The notes below the pieces were generated by a model. The model did not search any database. It had not been told where the DNA came from and was given only the letters and a program-made list of their open reading frames with translations. The translations under genes and the position numbers were made by a program. This document shows, one piece after another, positions 35,299 through 42,962 of a stretch of DNA of 64,000 bases. How positions within the stretch are numbered: the first letter of the stretch is position 1; every line of letters starts with the position of its first letter. The stretch comes from JBEKYD01 sp052148435 (GTDB lineage Bacteria > Acidobacteriota > Terriglobia > Bryobacterales > Bryobacteraceae): the NCBI GenBank assembly GCA_052148435.1, contig JBKQIF010000049.1:1-64000 (forward strand), read 5' to 3'.

Positions 35299-36324
35299 AT
35301 GCCGTTGGCGCAGGACAACCCGATGCCTGTTCGTTCTCGGGCGCAAGTCGATTGCCGAAGTGGCACTGGTTGGGCGCAGCCCGCGATCGAACGGAATGAA
35401 CTTCGCAGGATCCTCAGCAAATGTTTGCGTGAAGAGCCGCCTCCCAGCGTTGCCGAGATTGCCCGCCGTTTGGAATTCCACAGCGAAGATACACTCAGGT
35501 TCCGTGAGCCCGACCTGTGCAGGCAGATCGCCGCCCGGCCGCGCGGCTCTGGTATCGCGGTGAACTCCGCCAAGCCGACCTTCAAGAACTCAGAAGGACG
35601 CCGCCTCGAAAACATCCTCCGCGACCATCTCGCACAGGAACGTCCGCTGTCCCTTAAGGAAATCGCTTCCAAGTTGGGATACAAAGCTGATAATGCGATC
35701 AGAGCGCGATTCCCGGAACTGTGTCGCGCGATCACCGCCAAACGCAAACTGCATCCAGGTCGGGGAAAGGAGAAAGTGCGGCTTGCTCTACAGGCTGCGC
35801 GAACTGAGAGCCCACCTCCAAGTTTGATGCAGATTGCTCGCCGGCTCGGGTTCAGTTCCGAAGAGGCGCTCTCAACCGCCGATCCAGAGATGTGTGCTGC
35901 TTCTCACAGGCAATGGCGCCGCGAGTGGATTGAAGAACAACGGGACGACCTCGGGCGTTCCATACGCGAGTGGCTGGCAACCGAACCGGCGCCCACCGTG
36001 ACCACGGTCTGCCTGCACTTCAACATTTCCTGGTGCTACTTCCAATCGCGCTTTCCAGACCAAGAGGCAGAGGTGGTGCGGCGCGCCGCCGAGCGCGTCC
36101 GGATGGAACGTGAATTTCGTGCCGTCCAGATGCGGAACGCGGTGTTCGAGATCGTTCTCAAACTGCACAACGAGCGGACCTTTCCATCGCTGTCCCGGGT
36201 GAAATCGGCGCTCAGCCAGGCTCTGGCCGGGCATACGCCACAACTACGTACCATCATCGACGAGGCAATCGCACATTTCGGACCGATCGTGCGGCATCGA
36301 AGCGACCTCGGTCAGTTCGCCTGA
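35299..36324 (+). CDS. Five-repeat TnsD-like DNA-binding protein without visible TniQ domain
   Basis: A 341-residue protein immediately after TnsC. It is built from about five 50-residue repeats; the first three are clear, each with PPSVAEIARRLEFHSED, PLSLKEIASKLGYKADN and PPSLMQIARRLGFSSEE, followed by PELCRAI-like ends. These helix-turn-helix repeats resemble the C-terminal region of TnsD-type target selectors. The N-terminal TniQ domain with zinc-binding cysteines, expected in TnsD/TniQ proteins, is not seen. It probably recognises the target DNA. ATG 35299 is favoured; the frame upstream overlaps tnsC. Confidence 0.65.
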   Translation: MPLAQDNPMPVRSRAQVDCRSGTGWAQPAIERNELRRILSKCLREEPPPSVAEIARRLEFHSEDTLRFREPDLCRQIAARPRGSGIAVNSAKPTFKNSEGRRLENILRDHLAQERPLSLKEIASKLGYKADNAIRARFPELCRAITAKRKLHPGRGKEKVRLALQAARTESPPPSLMQIARRLGFSSEEALSTADPEMCAASHRQWRREWIEEQRDDLGRSIREWLATEPAPTVTTVCLHFNISWCYFQSRFPDQEAEVVRRAAERVRMEREFRAVQMRNAVFEIVLKLHNERTFPSLSRVKSALSQALAGHTPQLRTIIDEAIAHFGPIVRHRSDLGQFA

Positions 36325-36331
36325 GGGTAGA

Positions 36332-36404
36332 ATAAACCATAACTTCGCCGGAGCCAGATAAAGCATAATGTGGCCGCTTTGGCCATGATTTGCTGAAAGT
36401 CACA
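36332..36404 (-). repeat. Right transposon end
   Basis: The end contains ATAAACCATAAC (36332-36343), AGCATAATGTGGCC (36362-36375) and the tip, whose complement reads TGTGACTTTCAGCAAATCATGG. The tip matches the left end in inverted orientation, while the internal site matches in direct orientation. The terminus is ACA at 36402-36404. Confidence 0.75.
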
Positions 36405-36409
36405 CCGTA
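36405..36409. repeat. Target-site duplication, right copy
   Basis: CCGTA directly after the transposon's ACA end, identical to 26323-26327. Confidence 0.93.
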
Positions 36410-36700
36410 GAAGAGGAGGCGCGAAAGATGCCAATTCTCAACGACATCCTGGACAACAAAGTCTTGGGGCGCGAGTTCAAGAGGGGTCGCGAGGAAGGCA
36501 AGCTGGAGGGCAAGCTGGAAGGCAAGCTGGAAGGCAAGCTGGAAGGCAAGCTGAAGGTTCTTCGCCGGCAAGTCGAGAAGCGCTTCGGCCCGATTCCGAG
36601 TTGGGCGGAGGCGCGGCTGGCTGGCAGATCGCCGGCCGATCTTGAAGAGTTGAGCGTACGCGTGCTCGACGCCCCAAGTATGGAAGACCTCCTGAAATAA
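36410..36700 (+). pseudogene. Rpn-family gene, 3' part
   Basis: The C-terminal part of the interrupted Rpn gene: EEEARK then MPILNDILDNKVLGREFKRG, a segment highly conserved in this family, and the end of the protein (SPADLEELSVRVLDAPSMEDLLK). ATG 36428 has a strong GAGGAGG ribosome-binding site at 36413-36419, so a 90-residue fragment may still be made from a promoter in the transposon. A 12-bp unit encoding GKLE is repeated about five times (36496-36553), giving a charged helical spacer whose copy number could vary without frameshift. Confidence 0.88.
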
Positions 36701-36840
36701 CCCGGCCCACAGGACTGCCTGCGCCGCCACACCGAAGCGCGGCGCGGCGGGGGGGCGCTCGCTCATATTTGGAACCCTGCGCAGATCGCCGCTGCTTGCC
36801 CGTCCGGCTGAGTACTGGTGCGGCGGCCCCGGCGAGACGA

Positions 36841-36998
36841 GTTCTGGTTGTTGACGATCGGATATCCCTCGCGGCGTGGAACGCGGCGCCGCCAGTTACA
36901 TAATCAAGCCATTCGACACCGACGAGTTGTTAGCCCGCCTCGATCAAGCGATCGCAACCAGGAAAGCGCAACGCCTCCGTTGGGAAGCGCCCGCATGA
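36841..36998 (+). pseudogene. Response-regulator receiver-domain remnant
   Basis: The start VLVVDDR (36841-36861) and the end GAASYIIKPFDTDELLARL with a stop at 36998 are the two edges of a CheY-like receiver domain, in different frames and with the middle, including the phospho-aspartate, deleted. It is a decayed gene. The rest of 36701-37088 shows no coding sequence. Confidence 0.6.
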
Positions 36999-37088
36999 AA
37001 CCAGCGGAATCCCCCCGCACGCGGGGGCCATGGATTCAGCCTGCGCGATATACTGTGATTTCGGAGTCGAGGGTATCGGATAAAGACT

Positions 37089-37910
37089 ATGGATGAGATG
37101 TCCGTAATCTGGCTGAGGGTGGCGGCGGCGCTGTATTCGCTGGGGCTGCTGCACGCGATTCTGACTCTGGTTCGCCGGCGGGAACAGCTTTTCCGGGTGG
37201 CGCTGGCGGCATTCACTTTCGGCTCGGCTTTTCATTTCGTCTCCATTGTGGAAGACGGAATAAGGAACAACCGCTGCCCGATCGCCAACTTCTACGAATC
37301 GCTTTCCATGTGCGCGTTCCTGATCGTGCTGCTGTACCTGTTCGCGCACTGGCGGTACCGGCTGGAAAGCGTGAGCGTGTTCATTTTCCCGCTGGTATTT
37401 GTGATGTCGCTGGTGGCTACGCTGGGCAACCCGGTGAGCGCGTGGACCAGTCCGGTGGTGCGCAACGCCTGGTTGACGGTGCACATCGTGCTGGTATTGC
37501 TGGGCTACGCGGCGCTGGTATTGACGGCGGTGGCCTCGTTGCTGTACCTGATTCAGGAGCGGGAGCTCAAAACCAAGAAACCCCGCCAGTTTTATTACCG
37601 TCTGCCGGCGCTGGGCACGCTGGACGATTTGATTTCGAAATCCATGGCGGTGGGATTCGTGCTGATCACGCTGGCTGTGATTGCGGGGAGCACGTGGGCG
37701 TTCATCGAGCTGAAGTCGGCCTGGATTCGCGAGCCCAAAATCGCCATTTCGTTTTTCACCTGGTTCGCCTACATGGCGATGGTATTTTTACGCACCAGCG
37801 CGGGATGGCGCGGGCGGAAGGCGGCGGTTATGGCCGTAACCGTGACGTGTTTTTGCGCGTTAACCTGGGCGGCACACGCCCGGTTGGGAGCGATGTTGCT
37901 GAAACAATGA
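37089..37910 (+). CDS. CcsA/HemX-type cytochrome c assembly membrane protein
   Basis: A 273-residue integral membrane protein with about eight hydrophobic helices. The family WxxH region appears as FHFVSIVEDG..RCPIANFYESLSMCAF, and STWAFIELKSAWIREPKIAISFFTWFAYM is the characteristic CcsA/CcmC-like loop with the tryptophan-rich motif. CcsA proteins handle heme in system II cytochrome c maturation, while HemX homologues beside hemA modulate glutamyl-tRNA reductase levels. It overlaps hemA by 4 bp (ATGA), which favours the HemX role, but both are possible. Confidence 0.85.
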   Translation: MDEMSVIWLRVAAALYSLGLLHAILTLVRRREQLFRVALAAFTFGSAFHFVSIVEDGIRNNRCPIANFYESLSMCAFLIVLLYLFAHWRYRLESVSVFIFPLVFVMSLVATLGNPVSAWTSPVVRNAWLTVHIVLVLLGYAALVLTAVASLLYLIQERELKTKKPRQFYYRLPALGTLDDLISKSMAVGFVLITLAVIAGSTWAFIELKSAWIREPKIAISFFTWFAYMAMVFLRTSAGWRGRKAAVMAVTVTCFCALTWAAHARLGAMLLKQ

Positions 37911-39172
37911 AGCTTCTGGTTGCAGGCGTTAGCCACAAGACCGCGCCGGTGGAAGTACGGGAATGCCTGGCATTCCGCGAGGAAGCTCTTCCCGCGGCAC
38001 TGGCCGATCTGAAAGCGCACCAAGGCGTGGTGGAGGCGGTGATCCTTTCCACCTGCAACCGGGTGGAAATCACGCTCACCACGGACGACCAAGCCGACCC
38101 GGCGGCGATCGTGGATGAATTCCTGTCGACGCAAAAGGCGGTGAGTTCCAGCTCGATCGGGCCGCACCTTTATCGACACGAAGGGCGCGAGGCCATCCAT
38201 CACCTGTTCCGGGTGGCAGCCAGCCTGGATTCGATGGTGATCGGGGAACCGCAGATCCTGGGCCAGCTCAAGGGAGCGTACGCGGCGGCGAAGGATGCGG
38301 GCGCGGTGTGCGGCTGGCTGGACGGCCTTTTCAGCCGCGCGTTCAGCGTGGCCAAGCGGGTGCGCTCGGAAACCGGCATCGGGCAGATGGCGGTTTCGGT
38401 GAGCTACGCCGCGGTGGAGCTTTCGCGCAAGATTTTCGGATCGCTCGAGGGCCACACAGTCATGATCGTGGGGGCGGGCAAGATGTCGGAGCTGGCGGCG
38501 CGGCACCTGCGGCGCTCGGGCGCCTCGCACGTGTTCGTTACCAACCGCACTCACGAGCGGGCCATCGAGATGGCCAATCTGTTCCAGGGCACTCCGGTGG
38601 AGTACACGCGTTTCGTGAGCATGCTGCCGGAGATGGATATCGTCATCGCCTCGTCGGGCGCGCCGCACTACATCGTGACTAAAGAAGAGATGCAGCGGGT
38701 AATCGCGGCGCGGCGCAACCGGCCCATGTTCTTGATCGATATCGCGGTGCCGCGCAATATCGACCCGGCGATCAACTCCATCGACAACGTGTTCCTCTAC
38801 GACATCGACGATTTGCAGGAAGTGGTGCAGGCCAACCTGCGCGAGCGCATGAAGGAAGCCGAGCACGCCGAAGCGCTGGTGACCGAAGAGGTGGAGCGGA
38901 TGATGGCGCGCCTGAAGGTGGCCGAGGTGGCGCCGACGATCGTCAGCCTGCAGGAGCAGTTGGAGCAGATACGCGCCGGGGAAATCGAGAAAGTGCGGCG
39001 CAAGTTCGGGCCCTTCACCGAGCAGCAGGAGCAGGCGCTGGAAGCGCTTACGCGCGGGATCGTCAACAAGATCGCGCACGGGCCGATTTCCGAGATTCGC
39101 CGCCACGCGGGCCAGCCGGAAGGGGCGCACGTGGTGGCGGCCATTCGCAAGGCGTTTCACCTGCAAGAATAG
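37907..39172 (+). CDS. hemA: Glutamyl-tRNA reductase
   Basis: A 421-residue enzyme catalysing NADPH-dependent reduction of glutamyl-tRNA to glutamate-1-semialdehyde, the first committed step of tetrapyrrole synthesis by the C5 route. Family motifs are LVAGVSHKTAPVEVRE at the start, the catalytic cysteine in ILSTCNRVEI (near 50), GEPQILGQLKGAY, the NADP-binding VMIVGAGKMSELAARHL and the C-terminal dimerisation helices. ATG 37907 overlaps the upstream stop; an open frame extends further upstream but lies over the membrane-protein gene. It ends 4 bp before hemC. Confidence 0.97.
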   Translation: MKLLVAGVSHKTAPVEVRECLAFREEALPAALADLKAHQGVVEAVILSTCNRVEITLTTDDQADPAAIVDEFLSTQKAVSSSSIGPHLYRHEGREAIHHLFRVAASLDSMVIGEPQILGQLKGAYAAAKDAGAVCGWLDGLFSRAFSVAKRVRSETGIGQMAVSVSYAAVELSRKIFGSLEGHTVMIVGAGKMSELAARHLRRSGASHVFVTNRTHERAIEMANLFQGTPVEYTRFVSMLPEMDIVIASSGAPHYIVTKEEMQRVIAARRNRPMFLIDIAVPRNIDPAINSIDNVFLYDIDDLQEVVQANLRERMKEAEHAEALVTEEVERMMARLKVAEVAPTIVSLQEQLEQIRAGEIEKVRRKFGPFTEQQEQALEALTRGIVNKIAHGPISEIRRHAGQPEGAHVVAAIRKAFHLQE

Positions 39173-39176
39173 AGAC

Positions 39177-40076
39177 ATGCTCGTCATCGCGTCGCGGGGC
39201 TCGCAATTGGCATTGTGGCAGGCACGGTGGGTTGCGGCCGAGCTCGCGGCGCAGGGCGAGGAGTGCCGCATCGAAACCATCAAGACCACCGGCGACAAGA
39301 TTACCGATGTGCCGCTGGCCAAGGTGGGAACCAAGGGCCTGTTCACCAAGGAGATCGAAGAAGCGCTGCTGGACGGGCGCGCCGACCTGGCGGTCCATAG
39401 CCTGAAGGACCTGCCCACGGAGCTGCCGGCGGGGCTGGTGCTGGCGGCGGTGCCGGAGCGGGAAGATGCGCGCGACGCGGTGGTGGGGCGGAAGCTGGCG
39501 GAACTGGCCGGCGGCGCCAAGGTCGGGACCAGCTCGCTGCGCCGCGCGGCCCAGCTGCGCAAGCTGCGGCCGGATCTCCAGATCGAATCGGTGCGCGGCA
39601 ATCTGGATACGCGGCTGCGCAAGCTGGACGAGGGGCAATACGAGGCGATTCTGCTGGCGGCGGCCGGTTTGAAGCGGCTGGGCTGGGCCAGCCGGATTGC
39701 CGAGATTCTGCCTGCCGACGTTATGTGCCCGGCGGTGGGGCAGGGCGCGCTGGCGATTGAGACACGCGCGCAGGGAAAGGGCTTCGAGGCGTGCCGCAAG
39801 CTGGACGATGGCCCGACGCACGCGGCGGTGGAAGCGGAGCGCGGGCTGCTTCGCGCGCTGGGTGGCGGCTGCCAGGTGCCGATTGGCGCCCACGCCACCG
39901 TGGATGGCGGGCGGTTGCGCCTGCTGGGCGTGGTGGCATCTCCCGACGGCAGCGAGCTGCTGCGGGCCGAGGCGGAAGGCGACGCCGCCGATGCCGGCGC
40001 CATTGGCTCTAAGCTGGGCGAGGAACTGCTGGGCCGGGGCGGGCGCGCCATCCTCGACGCGGTCTATAGCGCATGA
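39177..40076 (+). CDS. hemC: Hydroxymethylbilane synthase (porphobilinogen deaminase)
   Basis: A 299-residue enzyme joining four porphobilinogens into hydroxymethylbilane. It starts LVIASRGSQLALWQARWV and has TGDKI, the KGLFTKEIEEALLDGRADLAVHSLKDLPTELP block with the catalytic aspartate and basic residues, and TSSLRRAAQLRKLRPDL. The cofactor-binding cysteine lies in LGGGCQVPIGAHA. It overlaps the next gene by 4 bp, so hemA-hemC-cobA/hemD are co-translated. Length is normal. Confidence 0.97.
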   Translation: MLVIASRGSQLALWQARWVAAELAAQGEECRIETIKTTGDKITDVPLAKVGTKGLFTKEIEEALLDGRADLAVHSLKDLPTELPAGLVLAAVPEREDARDAVVGRKLAELAGGAKVGTSSLRRAAQLRKLRPDLQIESVRGNLDTRLRKLDEGQYEAILLAAAGLKRLGWASRIAEILPADVMCPAVGQGALAIETRAQGKGFEACRKLDDGPTHAAVEAERGLLRALGGGCQVPIGAHATVDGGRLRLLGVVASPDGSELLRAEAEGDAADAGAIGSKLGEELLGRGGRAILDAVYSA

Positions 40077-41566
40077 GCAAGGTCTACCTGGTGGGCGGCG
40101 GCCCGGGGGATCCCGGTCTGATTACGGTGAAAGGGCGGAGCGCGCTGGAGCGCGCCGACGTGGTGCTGTTCGACCACCTGGCGCCGGAAGCGCTGCTGGA
40201 ACTGGCGCCGCCTCACGCCGAGCGGATCTACGTGGGCAAGAAGAAAGCGGAGCACGCGTTCAGCCAGGACGAGATCTGCGGGCTGCTGATCGAAAGGGCC
40301 CGGCGTGGACTGACGGTGGTTCGGCTGAAGGGCGGCGATCCGTTTCTGTTCGGGCGGGGCGGGGAAGAAGCCGAGGCGCTGGCCGGCGCGGGTATCGCGT
40401 TTGAGGTGGTGCCGGGCGTGACTGCGCCGCTGGGCATCGCGGCTTACACGGGCGTGCCGCTGACGCATCGCGATCACACCTCGGCGGTGAGCTTCGTTAC
40501 GGGCCACGCGGTTGAGGCTATCGACTGGGGGAAAGTGGGGCTTTCCGAAACCCTGGTCATTTATATGGGTCTGACCACGTTCCCGGCCATCGCGCGCGAG
40601 CTGATGGCGCGCGGGCGGCGGCCGGAAACTCCGGCCATGGCGGTGCGGTGGGCTACCCGTCCCGACCAGGAAACGCTCACGGGAACGCTGGCCACGCTGC
40701 CGGCGCAAATTGCCGAGCGCGGGCTGAAACCGCCGGCGACGATTGTGGTGGGCGAAGTGGTACGGCTGCGGGAGAAGCTGGACTGGTTCGGACGGCTGCC
40801 GCTCTTCGGGACGCGCATCGTGGTGACGCGCGCGCGCGGGCAGGCGGAAACGCTATCGGGACGGCTGCGGGAGTTGGGCGCCGACGCCATCGAATTGCCC
40901 ACCATCGAGATTCAGCCGCCATCGGACGCGGCGCCGCTGGAGCGCGCCATCGCGCAGCTTGCGGTGTACGACTGGCTGATCTTCACCAGCGCCAACGGGG
41001 TGCGGCAGTTCGTGGCGGCGCTGGACCGGTCGGCCGCGGACTGGCGCGCGCTACGGGCGAAGATCTGCGCCATCGGCCCGGCCACGCGCGCGGCGGTGGA
41101 AGCGCTGCATTTGAAAGTAGACCTGATGGGCGCTGAGTACGTGGCCGAGGGTCTACTGGAAGCGTTTCGCCCGTACGACCTGGCGGGCAAACGGGTGCTG
41201 TTGCCGCGGGCCAAGGTGGCGCGGGATTTGGTGCCGGTGGAATTGACCAAACGTGGTGCGCAGGTTGACGTGGTGGAAGCTTACCAGACCGTAATCCCGG
41301 CCGAAGCCGGGGCTCGCGGCCGGACGCTATTTACGATGGCGCGGAAACCCGACTGGGTCACGGTGACCAGCTCCTCGACGGCGCGCAACCTGGTTGCTGC
41401 AGTGGGCAAGGAAGCGCTGGAGGGAGTGCGGATTGCGTCGATTGGGCCGGTGACTTCGAGGGCGGTCAGGGAACTGGGGCTGGAGGTTGCGGTGGAAGCC
41501 AGGCTCTACACTCTGGACGGTCTGGTGGAGGCGGTGCTGGAGGCGACGGCGAGCAGCCAGGGTTAA
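40073..41566 (+). CDS. cobA/hemD: Fused uroporphyrinogen-III methyltransferase / uroporphyrinogen-III synthase
   Basis: A 497-residue bifunctional protein. Residues 1-245 are SUMT (SAM-dependent methylation of uroporphyrinogen III toward siroheme or cobalamin), with VGGGPGDPGLITVKG, GGDPFLFGRGGEE and PGVTAPLGIAAYTGVPLTHR. Residues 250-497 are HemD, which closes hydroxymethylbilane to uroporphyrinogen III, with TRARGQAETLSGRLRELGA and FTSANGVRQF. The order matches CobA/HemD fusions in many bacteria. The gene completes a heme/siroheme operon and is followed by repeats, not by further heme genes. Confidence 0.95.
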   Translation: MSKVYLVGGGPGDPGLITVKGRSALERADVVLFDHLAPEALLELAPPHAERIYVGKKKAEHAFSQDEICGLLIERARRGLTVVRLKGGDPFLFGRGGEEAEALAGAGIAFEVVPGVTAPLGIAAYTGVPLTHRDHTSAVSFVTGHAVEAIDWGKVGLSETLVIYMGLTTFPAIARELMARGRRPETPAMAVRWATRPDQETLTGTLATLPAQIAERGLKPPATIVVGEVVRLREKLDWFGRLPLFGTRIVVTRARGQAETLSGRLRELGADAIELPTIEIQPPSDAAPLERAIAQLAVYDWLIFTSANGVRQFVAALDRSAADWRALRAKICAIGPATRAAVEALHLKVDLMGAEYVAEGLLEAFRPYDLAGKRVLLPRAKVARDLVPVELTKRGAQVDVVEAYQTVIPAEAGARGRTLFTMARKPDWVTVTSSSTARNLVAAVGKEALEGVRIASIGPVTSRAVRELGLEVAVEARLYTLDGLVEAVLEATASSQG

Positions 41567-41607
41567 AGCCAACTGAGGAATAATCTCGCATCGCTTGATT
41601 GGCTTTC

Positions 41608-41677
41608 GTGGCGCGCGCACTCTTGCGTGCCGCGTCGGCACTCTTGCCGACGCCCGCCGCCCCAGGGAGCAGAAGCG
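41608..41677 (+). repeat. GTGG-type REP element, left half
   Basis: GTGGCGCGCGCACTCTTGCG followed by the hairpin GCGTCGGCA...TGCCGACGC (41632-41654) and the CAGGGAGCAGAAGCG linker, nearly identical to the left halves at 10167 and 58493. The right half is replaced by another hairpin, GTAACCG...CGGTTAC, which has a relative near 47909. Confidence 0.75.
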
Positions 41678-41767
41678 TGCCCGTAACCGAGCTGCGACCG
41701 CAAGGGAGCGGTTACCGCGACTGAATTGGGAAATCCCCAGGCCGGTTAAGCACCTGAGGAGTCCAAC

Positions 41768-41815
41768 GTGGCGCAGCCACTCGTGGCTGCAGCGCCGAGA
41801 TTCGTCTCGGCGCTT
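41768..41815 (+). repeat. GTGG-type REP with two hairpins, 45 bp before RAYT
   Basis: GTGGC then hairpins GCAGCCAC-tc-GTGGCTGC and GCGCCGAG-attcgt-CTCGGCGC, both perfect. Its location just upstream of the RAYT gene is what is expected of REP sequences recognised by that transposase. With the preceding element it accounts for most of the 293-bp spacer 41567-41859. Confidence 0.75.
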
Positions 41816-41859
41816 CCTCCTGGAGAGAGAATTTACCCGTTCAGAATCTACTGATTCAC

Positions 41860-42482
41860 ATGCGACCATTCCGCCGCCGTCTGCCTCATCACTATCCGGA
41901 AGGTAAGTGGCTCTTCCTGACGTGGCACCTTCACGGCAGTCTCCCGCAAGCCGCGTATCCTCCTCCGGGCACCCTCTCGTCGGGCGCTGCCTTCGTCTGG
42001 ATAGATCGGCATCTGGATGCAGCACGCTGCGGACCCGTCTATCTGGCTCAGCAGCCAATCGCGCGCATAGTCGCTGCGTCTTTGCAGTGCGGAGTCAGGC
42101 TGGGCCATTATGATCTCGGCGCTTACGCGATTATGGCCAACCATGTCCACGTGCTGCTGTGGCCAAATGTCCCGACATCGCGCCTGCTTCAATCGCTGAA
42201 GGGGGCGACCGCGCGGAACGCGAACCTGATCCTGGGCCGCACTGGCGAGGCGTTCTGGCAAGCAGAGTCGTACACTGGGTACGGGATGAGGACGAATGGC
42301 ACAGGATTGCCGCCTATATCGAGAACAATCCGGTAAGAGCGGGGCTGGTCAGGCGCGCGGCAGAAGTGGCCCTGTGGCCGGCCGCAGGCGAAAACGCCTA
42401 CTCCACGGTTGACGCATCGATGTCTTACAGCCCTTGTGGAGCAGGCCTTTGGCCTGCCACGGCTTCCGCCATGGGCTGTTAG
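41860..42482 (+). pseudogene. REP-associated tyrosine transposase (RAYT), frameshifted
   Basis: An IS200/Y1-type HUH transposase. The first frame (41860 to about 42280) has GKWLFLTWHLHGS and the HUH motif AIMANHVHVLL, then GEAFWQAESY. The continuation, HWVRDEDEWHRIAAYIENNPVRAGLV, is in a different frame (within 42159-42482), so an indel lies near 42270-42280. The catalytic tyrosine segment is close to the break. RAYTs are single-copy genes that mobilise REP palindromes; this one is surrounded by them, supporting its identity. As it stands the protein is probably inactive. Confidence 0.85.
42427..42479. repeat. REP-like element at the RAYT 3' end
   Basis: An outer stem ACAGCCC/GGGCTGT (42427-42433 and 42473-42479) encloses GTGGaGCAGGCC-ttt-GGCCTGCCAC and a small GGC...GCC hairpin. 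It overlaps the end of the relic transposase frame. A further GGCC-gaaa-GGCC hairpin lies near 42608-42632. Confidence 0.65.
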
Positions 42483-42724
42483 TCCGGTGGTTATGGCGAT
42501 CGTTTGTTTTGCGCGCGCTTTCGAGTGAATAGGGGACTATACTCTAAGCAGGCGTTGCTGTTCTGCGAGTGTTAGCTCCGAGCTGCAGCAGGCTCTTGTC
42601 CCGGCCGAGGCCGAAAGGCCGGCACTCACCGAACGCGGCTGGGTGCCGTCCAGTTGCCCGCATAAGCGGAAGCGGCATCTTCCAGCCCGCAACGCGACTT
42701 TCGGACAGGAGGTTTACAAACGCG

Positions 42725-42889
42725 ATGGCAACGAATCCAGAACCAGTCAGCGACGTGCTGCATTCCGAGAATCACAGTAAGTTGTCAACCGAGGAGATTG
42801 CGAAAGCCTTGGCGCGCCACAATAAGCATCACCCCAAGGCAGGAACGGAAGCTTCTTCGGAGAAGCCGAAGAAGGGGGGCAAACGCTAG
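42725..42889 (+). CDS. Small hydrophilic protein (54 aa), unknown
   Basis: A 54-residue frame from ATG 42725, with AGGAGG at 42707-42712. It encodes MATNPEPVSDVLHSENHSKLSTEEIAKALARHNKHHPKAG and a lysine-rich tail. The central STEEIAKALARHNK looks helical. No family is recognised. The good ribosome-binding site and biased composition support it, but the protein may be lineage-specific. Confidence 0.5.
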   Translation: MATNPEPVSDVLHSENHSKLSTEEIAKALARHNKHHPKAGTEASSEKPKKGGKR

Positions 42890-42904
42890 CTGCGGCAACG
42901 AATC

Positions 42905-42953
42905 GGCGGCGGGGCGGCCTGAAATGCCGCCTCAGGCCGACGGCCTGCCCCAC
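42905..42953 (-). repeat. GTGG-type REP between convergent genes
   Basis: On the minus strand it reads GTGGGG then hairpin CAGGCCG-t-CGGCCTG and hairpin GGCGGC-atttcag-GCCGCC. It fills the spacer between two convergent genes and could also stop transcription from both sides. Confidence 0.6.
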
Positions 42954-42962
42954 TGAACGGCA

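Larger units (their letters stand above)
26328..36404. mobile_element. Tn7-like transposon, 10,077 bp, with defence cargo
   Basis: The element starts TGTCACTTAAGG and ends AAAGTCACA, i.e. TGT...ACA termini, flanked by CCGTA duplications. The outer 24 bases of the two ends match as inverted repeats at 16 positions. Inside are an AbiE toxin-antitoxin pair, a TOTE-type primase-helicase, two small proteins, TnsA/TnsB, TnsC and a TnsD-like repeat protein, all on the + strand. No Cas genes or CRISPR array were found. The perfect target duplication and clean reconstruction of the Rpn gene suggest a fairly recent insertion, though the transposase frame carries a stop. Confidence 0.93.

Noticed and set aside
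26328..36404. CRISPR-associated (CAST) transposon
   Set aside because: No cas genes and no repeat-spacer array were found within or next to the element.
37310..37906. N-terminal extension of hemA
   Set aside because: The extra residues lie over the CcsA/HemX gene in another frame; family homology begins at 37907.
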